Position numbers and translations under genes: made by a program
NCBI GenBank assembly: GCA_020635395.1
Contig: JACJZV010000002.1
Location: forward strand, 496,001 to 560,000
Direction of reading: 5' to 3'
Length of the DNA: 64,000 nucleotides
Origin: Flavobacteriales bacterium
GTDB lineage: Bacteria > Bacteroidota > Bacteroidia > NS11-12g > UBA9320
Shown here: piece by piece, positions 43,951 through 52,798 of the stretch
Position numbering within the stretch: position 1 is the stretch's first letter
Layout of the letters: every line of letters starts with the position of its first letter
Notes under the pieces: model-generated
What the model saw: only the letters and a program-made list of their open reading frames with translations
Told to the model about the DNA's origin: nothing
Database searches by the model: none

Positions 43951-45210
43951 TTAAAAGCTCTTCAATATTTCCCCAAACCGATATACATCCATAAACGAAT
44001 TGTATAAAGGCACCGGAGCCATCCGAATTACATTCGGTTCTCGCCAGTCTGCTATCACTCCATTTTTGGTCAAATAGTCAAACAATTGTTTGCCATTACT
44101 GCCCGTCAAAACCGATAGTTGGCAGCCTCTTTCTTCGGGTGTAATAATTTCAAAACTCAGTTTGTCATTGTTTCGGGCAGCATCTTCCACAACATATTGC
44201 AAAAATGCATTGAGTAGTTTCGATTTTTGATTGAGTTGCTCCATACTCACCTCATCAAAAATATCAAGCGAGGCTCTATGCACGGCCATACTCATAACAG
44301 GTGCATTGCTAAGTTGCCATCCGGCAGCACCATATTCAGGAATAAATCCTTTTTTCATCAAAAATCGCTCCGACTCTTTGTGACCCCACCAACCACAAAA
44401 CCGTGGTAAATCTGCATTTTGGGCGTGCCGTTCGTGTACAAACGCACCCGAAACTCCGCCGGGCCCGCTATTCAAATACTTATAGCTGCACCACACGGCA
44501 AAGTCCACATCCCAATCATGCAGTTTTAAAACCAAATTTCCGGCAGCATGTGCCAAATCAAATCCTGCCAATGCCCCAACTTCATGGGCTTTTTGAGTAA
44601 TTTTCGCCATGTCGAAAGCCTGCCCTGTGTAATATTGAACACCGCTAAACATAACCAACGCCACACTATCTCCATGTTTTTCGATGGTTTGCAAAATATC
44701 CTCGGTGCGTAAATGATGTTCTCCATCTCTCGGAGATACTTCCACCACAGCTTCCTCATATTTGAATCCATGAAATTTGGCTTGCGACTCCATAGCATAT
44801 TGATCGCTTGGAAAAGCTCCGGCTTCCATGATTATTTTGTATCGGTTTTTTGTGGGTCTATAAAACGATACCATCATTAGATGAAGATTTACCGTAAGGT
44901 TGTTCATTACTACCACTTCTTCCGGTTTTGCCCCAACAATTTTGGCCGATGATTCAGCGAAAAATTTGTGGTAATGAAACCAGGGATTCTTTCCGTCGAA
45001 ATGACCCTCTACACCCAATTTCGCCCAATCATCAAGTTCTTGTTTCAACTTATCGATAGCCGATTTTGGCTGCAATCCCAAACTATTTCCTGTAAAATAA
45101 ACACAGTCGTTTCCACTATGTTGAGGTATAAAAAACCGACTTCTAAAAGATTTTAACAAATCATTGTTATCCAGATTTTGAGCAAAATCGTGTGTATTTT
45201 CAAATTGCAT
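43951..45210 (-). CDS. kynU: kynureninase
   Basis: A 419-residue PLP enzyme of fold type I that cleaves kynurenine (or 3-hydroxykynurenine) to anthranilate (or 3-hydroxyanthranilate) and alanine. Visible family motifs: VYFTGNSLGLQPKSA, GVEGHFDGKNPWFHYH, VVVMNNLTVNLHLMMVSFY, EAGAFPSDQYAMESQ, FSGVQYYTGQAFDM, GFDLAHAAGNL, and VWCSYKYLNSGPGG with the PLP lysine. The C-terminal GGCQLSVL equivalent is RGCQLSVLT. No other tryptophan catabolism gene is in the window. Its stop directly abuts the E1 gene in convergent orientation. Confidence 0.96.
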   Translation of the reverse strand: MQFENTHDFAQNLDNNDLLKSFRSRFFIPQHSGNDCVYFTGNSLGLQPKSAIDKLKQELDDWAKLGVEGHFDGKNPWFHYHKFFAESSAKIVGAKPEEVVVMNNLTVNLHLMMVSFYRPTKNRYKIIMEAGAFPSDQYAMESQAKFHGFKYEEAVVEVSPRDGEHHLRTEDILQTIEKHGDSVALVMFSGVQYYTGQAFDMAKITQKAHEVGALAGFDLAHAAGNLVLKLHDWDVDFAVWCSYKYLNSGPGGVSGAFVHERHAQNADLPRFCGWWGHKESERFLMKKGFIPEYGAAGWQLSNAPVMSMAVHRASLDIFDEVSMEQLNQKSKLLNAFLQYVVEDAARNNDKLSFEIITPEERGCQLSVLTGSNGKQLFDYLTKNGVIADWREPNVIRMAPVPLYNSFMDVYRFGEILKSF

Positions 45211-45214
45211 GGGG

Positions 45215-45222
45215 CAAAGGTA
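45215..45222 (-). promoter_or_regulatory. -7 promoter element for kynU
   Basis: TACCTTTG on the minus strand ends 4 bases before the kynU ATG, another short-leader arrangement. Confidence 0.4.
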
Positions 45223-45458
45223 GTTTCTTTGATACTTAGTTGCTTAGCATTCGTTTCTTAATGCTCTCATTTTTCTGAAGTCAGTAAAATGTCAAAATAA
45301 TTTAAGGTAACCATTTCTTACCATGATAGGTTGAAGAATATGACAAAACAAGTGTAACATTTGTTACAAGCAAAACCTCTAACATTTTGTCTGGCCAGAC
45401 CCAAATTTTAGTCGCAATTGCCAATATTTTTAACATTAATGAAAAAGAAAACCTAAAA

Positions 45459-48440
45459 ATGTATATACAATATCGTAATATCTTATGGGTAAGAGTTTTA
45501 TGGCATTTTGGGATGTTGGCGTTTTTGTTAATTCCTGCCTTCAATACTGCCAAGGCACAAGAAAACAATGTTTGGATTGTGGACAATGCCCGATTTTTAA
45601 TTAAAATGGATTTTAACTTTGAGCCCCCTTTAATTTCAGGATATGACGATGGAACTAATTTTGATTGGGGCTATAGTTCGTTTGACAACGTTACACTCTG
45701 TAATTCGAACGGAGAGTTATTATACTACACCAAAATTGATGATATTGAGGCTCTTAGAATTTTTGACAGCCAACACAAATTAGTACTAAAGCACGTCCAT
45801 GAAAACCTGAAAATTGGGGCTTGTCATTTTTTGTTTGTACACGGCGATACACTTGAAATATTGGACTATCCGAGTCCTGAAGAACCCGCATCAAATGTTT
45901 ACGGCAATCAAAATATAATCTATGTCACGACCTATCAGCTACCATCGTTTAATAAGTTAAGGGAAACCAAGTTTGATAGTTTTAGTAAAGATTCAATTTG
46001 GATGAGTCGAGGCCGATTTACCATCTTCAACAGCACAAATGCGGGTGTAGAATATTATGTTTCGCACGCTGATACATTTAATTTTTATCATTATGATTTT
46101 CAAAAAAACACCAATACACTTTTGCAAAAAAAACAGAACCAACTCTGCTTAGAACAAAATACAGAAGGTTTCGGAGGATACCATGGGTATCAACTAAATA
46201 ACCGCAATGACAAAATCTTCGCAGTACATAGCAGCAACGGGAAAGATAACTATTTGAATGGGGAGCTATACCATCGAAGTAATGCATTGAGTTCATTGGA
46301 TGTTTCGGAAGAAGGATTTATCCAATCCGAAACCTGTATCATGAAACGGTTGGAAACATATATTGACGCTAACAAAAGAGATATTAAATCTCAATACTGG
46401 TTTTATGAATTTGCCATTTCGCCAAATGACTCCTTTGTATATATTATGGCTATTCATAATATTTCTCAGGTGGAAGGATATTCTAAAATTTTAAAGGTCA
46501 ACACCGCAGGTAATGTAATTGATGAAGTGAGCCTAGGGCCAAAATACTCCAGTAAATTTATTTACGATTACACAAAAATCAGGCTTGCTCCCAATGGAAA
46601 AATATATGTATTCCCAACTGTTTTTGGCTTAACTAAAGACCCATTAGGTCGAGGCAACGACTATTTGTTCTCCGATCAAGTTTTTGTTATTACCAACCCC
46701 AATGCACCGGGTAAAATGGTTCTTTCGGCTCCTCCGGAACTAAAATTGTTAAATTATTATTCGTCTAATATTCTTACAAGAACCTTTAGCGTCCCCAACA
46801 ACCCCAACATGTACAAACGGGTAGAATACACCACCCAAAACAACTGCCACGGGCAAAACACCCTATTTGTAAACAACAGCGACAGCAGCCATTTTGTGCG
46901 GTATCGGTTTTATTTTGGCGATGGCGATAGTGCCGATATGCTCAACACCACTCGGCTCAACGGCCAATGGGCGGTGCAGCACACGTATGCCAATGCCGGA
47001 AAATATTTTGTAAAACTTCGTGCGTTTAATTCCGCTGGAGGCTGGGTGTGGTACAGCGACAGCATCACTATTTTGCAAAGCCCCAAACCGCTGTTTGCGG
47101 TGGCCGACACCATGGGTTGCCAATGGATTGGGTATGACTACATAGACAAAAGCACGGTGGCAAAAAAAGGAAAAGACGTGGTGTATAACTGGCGTTTTGG
47201 CGATGGAACATTTGAAACTTTGGTTAACCCCACGGCGGGTTCCGTGCAATCAAAAACCTATACCAAATCAGGCAACTACATTGTTACACTTACCATAAAC
47301 GACGGCTTTTGCACCGATAGTTTTACCCTGCAAAACAAGGTAAACATATTGCCTGCTCCGCAGCCGGGTTTTTTGCTTTCGGATAATGTAGTGTGTAGCC
47401 CTGCCGATGTATTGGCCACATACAAGTTTACCGACCCGGTGGACAGTATGCAATTAATTTGGGGTGACGGCTCTTCATCAACCGTAACCAATCAAGAAAT
47501 TTACTCGCCTGTGTTGCATCGTTTTGTGGTTGACCAAACCGACGATTCGGCAATGGTGCTGCCCATTTACCAAGTGTTGCATGGCCCCACGGGCTGCATC
47601 ACCCGCGACACTCAATGGCTAAAACTTTACCCAAGTTTCGACCGAAACCTTGCCCCGCAAATAGTGGTGGCCTCGGTAGAGCAAAATAAAGTGCTGACCA
47701 ACTGGATAGCCTTGCCACACACAAAAAACTATGTATTACAACGTGATAACGCCCAACCAACCATTACCCAAAACTTGTTTTTTGAAGATTCGTTGGTGGA
47801 CGTGCAAGCCAACTCCTACACCTACACCGTGGCGGCTCAAAACCAATGCTACGAAAAATCGGCCAACAGCAACTTGGGCAAAACCATTTTACTGACAGGC
47901 AACGAAGGCGGCAACAACGAACTGAGCATTATGGAGTGGACAGCCTACGAAACCTGGCCACAAGGCGTGCAAAACTACACCGTGCAGGTGCAGCAAACCG
48001 ATGGCAGTTTTGTAAACGTTGCCTCGCTGGGCGATGGTTCGCTCAACTATACCGACAACGATTTTTTGGCCTCGGCCATTAGCGGTTTGCAAACCCACAA
48101 GTGCTACCGTATTGAGGCCACATCAACCGAAAACAACAGCATTATCAGCCACAGCAACGTACTTTGTGTGCCATACAAACCCGTGCTATTTATTCCAAAC
48201 GCCTTTTCGCCCAACGGCGATGGGCTGAATGATGTGTATCAGCCATTGGCTTTGGGCATGGATTCGTTTGAAATGCAGTGTTACAACCGCTGGGGTGAGC
48301 TTGTTTTTAGCGGAAAACAATGGAACGGAACCTTAAACCAAAAACCTGCCCCATTGGGTGCTTACACCGTGTTTATTTTGGTAAAAACCAACGAAAGCAA
48401 ATGGGTGCGGGAGCAACGGGTGGTGAGTTTAGTAAGGTAA
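45459..48440 (+). CDS. T9SS type B cargo with PKD domains, compositionally mosaic
   Basis: About 993 residues. The signal peptide (WVRVLWHFGMLAFLLIPAFNTAKAQ) precedes some 420 residues of blade-like sequence. Two PKD domains follow (FYFGDGDSADM to GKYFVKLRAFNSAG; NWRFGDGTFETL to GNYIVTLTINDGF), then Fn3-like repeats and a type B gliding-associated sorting domain (FIPNAFSPNGDGLNDVY, MQCYNRWGELVFSGKQWNGT, GAYTVFILVKTNE) at 48186-48440. Type B tails guide export and surface delivery through T9SS. The 3' half from about 46.79 kb has distinctly higher GC than the 5' half. An open frame extends upstream to 45387, but the signal peptide supports 45459. Confidence 0.87.
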   Translation: MYIQYRNILWVRVLWHFGMLAFLLIPAFNTAKAQENNVWIVDNARFLIKMDFNFEPPLISGYDDGTNFDWGYSSFDNVTLCNSNGELLYYTKIDDIEALRIFDSQHKLVLKHVHENLKIGACHFLFVHGDTLEILDYPSPEEPASNVYGNQNIIYVTTYQLPSFNKLRETKFDSFSKDSIWMSRGRFTIFNSTNAGVEYYVSHADTFNFYHYDFQKNTNTLLQKKQNQLCLEQNTEGFGGYHGYQLNNRNDKIFAVHSSNGKDNYLNGELYHRSNALSSLDVSEEGFIQSETCIMKRLETYIDANKRDIKSQYWFYEFAISPNDSFVYIMAIHNISQVEGYSKILKVNTAGNVIDEVSLGPKYSSKFIYDYTKIRLAPNGKIYVFPTVFGLTKDPLGRGNDYLFSDQVFVITNPNAPGKMVLSAPPELKLLNYYSSNILTRTFSVPNNPNMYKRVEYTTQNNCHGQNTLFVNNSDSSHFVRYRFYFGDGDSADMLNTTRLNGQWAVQHTYANAGKYFVKLRAFNSAGGWVWYSDSITILQSPKPLFAVADTMGCQWIGYDYIDKSTVAKKGKDVVYNWRFGDGTFETLVNPTAGSVQSKTYTKSGNYIVTLTINDGFCTDSFTLQNKVNILPAPQPGFLLSDNVVCSPADVLATYKFTDPVDSMQLIWGDGSSSTVTNQEIYSPVLHRFVVDQTDDSAMVLPIYQVLHGPTGCITRDTQWLKLYPSFDRNLAPQIVVASVEQNKVLTNWIALPHTKNYVLQRDNAQPTITQNLFFEDSLVDVQANSYTYTVAAQNQCYEKSANSNLGKTILLTGNEGGNNELSIMEWTAYETWPQGVQNYTVQVQQTDGSFVNVASLGDGSLNYTDNDFLASAISGLQTHKCYRIEATSTENNSIISHSNVLCVPYKPVLFIPNAFSPNGDGLNDVYQPLALGMDSFEMQCYNRWGELVFSGKQWNGTLNQKPAPLGAYTVFILVKTNESKWVREQRVVSLVR

Positions 48441-48539
48441 TTCGTTGCTGTAAACTTCATTTAATCATTAATAAAAGGCAAATCTAAACTCGAATGAATA
48501 GTTCGAAAAAAATGTTTGCCCGATTGATACCTAATATCG

Positions 48540-48555
48540 TAATATTGCAATATTA
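48540..48555. promoter_or_regulatory. palindromic operator upstream of arsR
   Basis: TAATATTGCAATATTA is a 16-base perfect palindrome centred 17 bases before the arsR ATG. ArsR-family repressors bind AT-rich inverted repeats of about this form, so autoregulation of the following two genes is likely. Confidence 0.65.
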
Positions 48556-48564
48556 TAATTCACA

Positions 48565-48897
48565 ATGGGCATATCAAAAGCACATCATTTTTCAGAAAAC
48601 CAAAACGCAATTGCTTCTATTGCAAAGGCACTTGGGCATCCTGCAAGAGTTGCCATTATTGAGCTTCTGCTAAAATCTCAAACGTGTATTTGTGGGGATA
48701 TTGTAAATGAACTTCCACTGGCTCAAGCCACTATTTCCCAGCATCTCAAAGAACTAAAAGCTGCTGGATTGATTCAGGGAACAATTGAAGGAAATGCCAT
48801 TTGCTACTGCCTAAATCCAAAGGCCATCACACTCTTAAAAAATTATATAGAAAATATTATAACTCACCTCAACCAACGAAAAGAAAACTGTTGTTAA
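48565..48897 (+). CDS. ArsR-family metalloregulator
   Basis: A 110-residue winged-helix repressor. Features: SIAKALGHPARVAIIELLLK, the sensor-like TCICGDIVNELPLAQATISQHLKELKAAGLIQG and ICYCLNPKAI. TCICGD lies in the alpha-3 segment where ArsR proteins carry metal-binding cysteines; the protein also ends CC. It is expected to release its operator on binding arsenite or another thiophilic ion. It is followed after 21 bases by a DUF6428-like gene. Neither an arsenate reductase nor an arsenite pump gene is in the window. Confidence 0.9.
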   Translation: MGISKAHHFSENQNAIASIAKALGHPARVAIIELLLKSQTCICGDIVNELPLAQATISQHLKELKAAGLIQGTIEGNAICYCLNPKAITLLKNYIENIITHLNQRKENCC

Positions 48898-48918
48898 ATA
48901 TCTAAAATTTAAAAAAAA

Positions 48919-49389
48919 ATGAAATTATCTCAATTCCAAAATCATCTCAACAATGTTTCCGAAATAAACTTTGTGCAACCCAATAGCCATTTTGTCCCAC
49001 GGCATTTTCACATAACCGAGGCTGGACTTACCACTAAACACTTTATTGATTGTGGTGGGGTTATCCGAACAGAGAAAACCATTAATTTTCAGCTTTGGGT
49101 AGCCAATGATTTTGAACATCGACTTGAACCACAAAAATTGCAGAAGATTATAAACATTGCCGCTCCTCTTTTTAACGATGAAGATTTAGAAATCGAGGTA
49201 GAATATCAAACAGAAACCATTGGTCGATATGGTTTGGATTTTGACGGAAACAACTTTTTGTTGAAAGAAAAACAAACCGATTGTTTGGCAAAAGATCACT
49301 GTGGTATTCCACCAGAAAAACTCAAAGTAAAATTGTCGGATTTAAAATCAAAGTCCACATGCTGTACACCGGGTTCAGGCTGTTGTTAA
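48919..49389 (+). CDS. DUF6428-like protein with Cys-rich C-terminus
   Basis: A 156-residue cytosolic protein (MKLSQFQNHL, FVPRHFHITEAGLTTKHFIDCGGVIR, FQLWVANDFEHRLEPQKL, LEIEVEYQTETIGRYGLDF). The VPRHFHITE and LQLW-type strands fit the DUF6428 family, which in Bacteroidota sits beside ArsR regulators. The C-terminus holds CLAKDHCG and ends in CCTPGSGCC, so six cysteines and adjacent histidines are available for a thiophilic metal. It is co-transcribed with arsR. A buffering or delivery role for arsenite or copper is inference. No enzyme motif is visible. Confidence 0.8.
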   Translation: MKLSQFQNHLNNVSEINFVQPNSHFVPRHFHITEAGLTTKHFIDCGGVIRTEKTINFQLWVANDFEHRLEPQKLQKIINIAAPLFNDEDLEIEVEYQTETIGRYGLDFDGNNFLLKEKQTDCLAKDHCGIPPEKLKVKLSDLKSKSTCCTPGSGCC

Positions 49390-49483
49390 AGGCGTTTCTA
49401 CAAGCCAATTAATTAAGTTCAATTTCAAAAAAGAGTGTTACATGACTTGGTAGAATTCACTCATTTTTGAATAGAGTATTTAT

Positions 49484-49491
49484 TAACTTTG
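49484..49491 (+). promoter_or_regulatory. -7 promoter element for the amidophosphoribosyltransferase
   Basis: TAACTTTG matches TAnnTTTG, 19 bases before the ATG. A TTTG lies 14 bases further upstream, shorter than the usual spacing. Confidence 0.42.
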
Positions 49492-49510
49492 CACGCTCAA
49501 AATACAAAAA

Positions 49511-51400
49511 ATGAGTGACCCCATAAAGCACGAATGTGGCATTGCTTTTATCAGACTTTTAAAACCTCTTGAGCATTATCAAGAAAAATATGGCACACCG
49601 CTGTATGGTATAAAAAAACTGCAACTGTTGATGGCAAAACAAATCAACAGGGGGCAAGATGGAGCCGGAATTGCCACCATAAAACTCAACCCCGAATATG
49701 GCAAACGCTATGTTGCCAGAAAGCGAAGCAACTCCCGCTCAGCTCTTTTGGAAGTTTTTGAAGAAGTAAATCGCTCATTTAGCGAACTTGACAAATCAAA
49801 AATTGACGACATTGCTTGGTTCAAACAACATTTTCCGTATGCCGGAGAGCTGCTTTTAGGCCATCTAAGATATGGCACTCACGGCAAAAACAGCATCGAA
49901 AATATTCATCCTTTTTTTAGGCAAAACAATTGGATGAGCCGCTCGTTGGTGTTGGCTGGGAACTATAACCTTACCAATGTTGATGAGCTTTTTGACGTGT
50001 TGATTAACCTTGGGCAACATCCAAAAGAACGGTCAGACAATGTTACGGTTCTTGAAAAAATAGGTCATTTTTTAGACGAAGAAAATCAACGGCTTTTTCA
50101 TCAATACCGAGAAGAAAACCTTGATAATACAGAAATTGCTGCCAAAATAAAAGCCAACCTGAACATGGAAAACGTTATCAAAAACGCATTCCGAAATTTG
50201 GATGGCGGCTTCAACATGGTAGGCATGGTGGGAGATGGCAATGCCTTTGTGGTGCGAGATAATGTTGGAATCCGTCCATCCTTCTATTATCAGAATGACG
50301 AAGTATTTGTTGTTGCCTCCGAGCGTCCTGCAATTATGACCGCCTTTAATACCTCCATAGATGAGGTAAAAGAACTTACTCCCGGAAATGCCTTAATCAT
50401 AAATCGGGAAGGAAGCATTAAAGAAGTAAATATTTTGCCGCCTGCCGAAATAAAACGTTGCTCTTTTGAGCGTATTTATTTTTCGAGAGGAAGCGATGCG
50501 GATATTTATACAGAGCGAAAAGAACTCGGAAGAAGACTATCGAGAGTGATTCTTGAAAAACTTGATTACGACGTGCGACCGGTGGTGTTTAGCTACATTC
50601 CCAATACCGCGGCAACTTGTTTTTATGGCATGATTGATGGGGTGTATAAGTTTTTAGATCGCTACAAACGAGAAGCCATTTTAAAACTGGACAACCCATC
50701 GGCCGAAGAGTTAGACAAAATACTAAACATCAAAATTTGTCGAGAAAAGATTTTGGTAAAGGATGCCAAAATGCGAACCTTTATTACCCAAGATAAAGAC
50801 CGCGACGACATGGTTGGCGATGGTTATGATGTGACCTACGGCGTAATAAACAAAAAGCGTGACACTATTGTGGTTGTGGATGATTCAATTGTGAGAGGAA
50901 CCACGTTAAAAAAGAGTATTCTTCGCATTTTGGATAGACTAAGTCCTCGACGGATTATAGTGGCCAGTAGTGCCCCCATTATAAAGTACCCCGATTGCTA
51001 CGGCATTGACATGAGCCGCATGAATGAGTTTGTAGCTTTCAGAGCCATGCTCAAGTTGCTTGAAAGAAGCAACCAAATGCACAAGTTGCATGAGGTATAT
51101 GAAGCCTGCAAAGAAGAATTGAAAAAACCCATTGCCGAAATGCGAAATGTGGTAAAAGACCTGTACGATTTATTTTCTGACCAAGAAATATCAGACGAAA
51201 TTGCACGATTGGTTACACCAAGCGATATGAAAGCACAGGTTGAAATTGTTTATCAAAAAGTAGAAGACCTGCACAAAGCTTGTCCAAATCATATAGGCGA
51301 CTGGTATTTTACAGGCAACTACCCAACACCGGGAGGTAATAAAGTTGTAAACAAATCCTTCGTTTTTTATATGGAGGGAAATAATGAGCGGGCGTATTAG
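49511..51400 (+). CDS. purF: amidophosphoribosyltransferase, long Bacteroidota form
   Basis: A 629-residue member of the PurF family, which makes 5-phosphoribosylamine from PRPP and glutamine, first step of purine synthesis. A short leader MSDPIKHE precedes the nucleophile Cys9 (ECGIAFIR), so processing is expected. The glutaminase domain has RGQDGAGIATI, GHLRYGTHG and GNYNLTNVD. The PRPP site is IVVVDDSIVRGTTLKKSI, followed by GIDMSRMNEFVAF. The usual PurF is about 470-510 residues; this long form is known in Bacteroidota, sometimes alongside a standard one, so it may be a paralogue. Confidence 0.9.
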   Translation: MSDPIKHECGIAFIRLLKPLEHYQEKYGTPLYGIKKLQLLMAKQINRGQDGAGIATIKLNPEYGKRYVARKRSNSRSALLEVFEEVNRSFSELDKSKIDDIAWFKQHFPYAGELLLGHLRYGTHGKNSIENIHPFFRQNNWMSRSLVLAGNYNLTNVDELFDVLINLGQHPKERSDNVTVLEKIGHFLDEENQRLFHQYREENLDNTEIAAKIKANLNMENVIKNAFRNLDGGFNMVGMVGDGNAFVVRDNVGIRPSFYYQNDEVFVVASERPAIMTAFNTSIDEVKELTPGNALIINREGSIKEVNILPPAEIKRCSFERIYFSRGSDADIYTERKELGRRLSRVILEKLDYDVRPVVFSYIPNTAATCFYGMIDGVYKFLDRYKREAILKLDNPSAEELDKILNIKICREKILVKDAKMRTFITQDKDRDDMVGDGYDVTYGVINKKRDTIVVVDDSIVRGTTLKKSILRILDRLSPRRIIVASSAPIIKYPDCYGIDMSRMNEFVAFRAMLKLLERSNQMHKLHEVYEACKEELKKPIAEMRNVVKDLYDLFSDQEISDEIARLVTPSDMKAQVEIVYQKVEDLHKACPNHIGDWYFTGNYPTPGGNKVVNKSFVFYMEGNNERAY

Positions 51401-52353
51401 GGACGACTGATTACTATTTTTTGGCCGACATAATGTAAACCATAATACTCCCTCTTTCGGGACTCTGGATTTTTCTGATAATCGAAGAATATATCTGAAC
51501 AATTTGGGCAGCGTAATGGGTTTAAATATAAAAATTCCCCGTCAGAAGAAGGTGGTAAATGATTGTTAAATTTTAAAATGTCTTCATCCGTTTTAATTGA
51601 AATAGCCGAATAATCCCTTCTTTCAATTAATGCCACCTCTTTGCATGTACTTGAATAGGCAAAATTTGTTTCCGAAAAACCGCAATGCCATTTATCTAAA
51701 TTAAAACTCTCTCTACATTTCTCGCAAACACATACAAATCTTACATTTCCAGGAGTAATATACCCATTATAGTTTAATCCAATTTCAAAACTATTGTTTC
51801 CCTCTGCCATCACAGGTAGTTTATTCAGATAAAATGGTTGAAATCTAAATGCAGGATTAGTATCTAAAAAACTGTCCTCATTTTCGCTAAGCAAGCCCTC
51901 AATCTGTACTGATAAATTCGTATTTATTCTTATTTCTAGGTGAATAAACTCCATAGAATCCTCGCAAAATTTTGTAAAATCCAACTCAAAAGATAAATAT
52001 GGATTTTCGTCAAGCCAAACATTGATTTTTCTTGAGTTTTTGTGCAACGGAATCACAGGGTGTATAGCGATTGTTTTTTTTATAACATATTTAGAGGAAA
52101 GAAATATGTCATTCCCGTTTATTCGAATTTCCTTTTCTGCATCAGAGGAGTTGACATTTTGTTTTATCAGCCCATTATCAGAAAGTAACCCTTTTTTTGC
52201 AGCTTCTTCATGGATTTTTGCAAGAAAAAAATCATTCATTTGCTCTTTTGTCATTTTGGGCTGAGTATTCTTCGTATCTCGATGATTTCCGAAAATTAAA
52301 GCAACAATACCCAGCATTGCCATCAGCATTATAACTACATATAATAATAGCAT
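51397..52353 (-). CDS. membrane-anchored hypothetical protein with zinc-ribbon cysteines
   Basis: I recognise no family. One N-terminal membrane helix (LLLYVVIMLMAMLGIVALIFG) is followed by about 295 residues in the cytoplasm or periplasm. Two cysteine groups, VCVCEKCRESF and LRCPNCSDIFF, with CGF and CKE between them, suggest one or two zinc knuckles. The middle (HLEIRINTNLSVQIEGLLSEN) is beta-rich. The stop overlaps the amidophosphoribosyltransferase stop by 4 bases in convergent orientation. The start overlaps the preceding gene by 19 bases. Base and codon use is more AT-rich than in neighbouring core genes. Confidence 0.7.
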   Translation of the reverse strand: MLLLYVVIMLMAMLGIVALIFGNHRDTKNTQPKMTKEQMNDFFLAKIHEEAAKKGLLSDNGLIKQNVNSSDAEKEIRINGNDIFLSSKYVIKKTIAIHPVIPLHKNSRKINVWLDENPYLSFELDFTKFCEDSMEFIHLEIRINTNLSVQIEGLLSENEDSFLDTNPAFRFQPFYLNKLPVMAEGNNSFEIGLNYNGYITPGNVRFVCVCEKCRESFNLDKWHCGFSETNFAYSSTCKEVALIERRDYSAISIKTDEDILKFNNHLPPSSDGEFLYLNPLRCPNCSDIFFDYQKNPESRKREYYGLHYVGQKIVISRP

Positions 52354-52766
52354 GAGATTGTTTTTAGAACCCGAATTTTAAAATTGTTTTTAGTGAAGGA
52401 ATCTAAATCAAAATTCACCGCTTTTTGTGAGTTTGAATAAATAATTGAGTCCTTCTGCTCATCGGAATAAACCTTGCCGTCTATTGTGTCAATCCCATTC
52501 CAAAGCTCTCTATAAATTTCTCTAACTTCAGCTTTAAAAGAATCTATTAAATAATCTCTTTCTTCTTGTGAATAGATTTTCCCTTTAATTGTATCAATAT
52601 GTCTCCAAATTTGGTTATCTGAGGAACTGAAAGAACTTCTATTTTGAGACATAGCCAGCCCCCAACCTATCTGTAAGAAAAAAATTGAAATCAAAATCCG
52701 AACAGTGCAAAAACGTAAAATTACATTTTTAGGAATAAGCAATGTATAGTCTTTATTTTTTTTCAT
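52335..52766 (-). CDS. small exported or membrane-anchored hypothetical protein with internal duplication
   Basis: A 143-residue protein with no recognised family. A hydrophobic N-terminus (ILISIFFLQIGWGLAMSQ) may be a signal peptide. The mature part contains two copies of a short unit: HIDTIKGKIYSQEERDYLID and GIDTIDGKVYSDEQKDSIIY. Each has a (G/K)-K-(I/V)-Y-S strand-like start and an acidic helix, suggesting a duplicated calcium- or partner-binding motif. It is co-transcribed with the zinc-ribbon gene downstream (19-base overlap) and lies 32 bases from gcvT. Conservation is unknown. Confidence 0.6.
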   Translation of the reverse strand: MKKNKDYTLLIPKNVILRFCTVRILISIFFLQIGWGLAMSQNRSSFSSSDNQIWRHIDTIKGKIYSQEERDYLIDSFKAEVREIYRELWNGIDTIDGKVYSDEQKDSIIYSNSQKAVNFDLDSFTKNNFKIRVLKTISCYYYM

Positions 52767-52798
52767 GAGGTGTTCTTATTTTTTTGAGACAAAATTCT

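Noticed and set aside
46863..47491. Minus-strand open frames inside the PKD cargo gene
   Set aside because: They arise from the high GC of that part and lack any recognisable domain. The plus-strand frame has clear PKD motifs.
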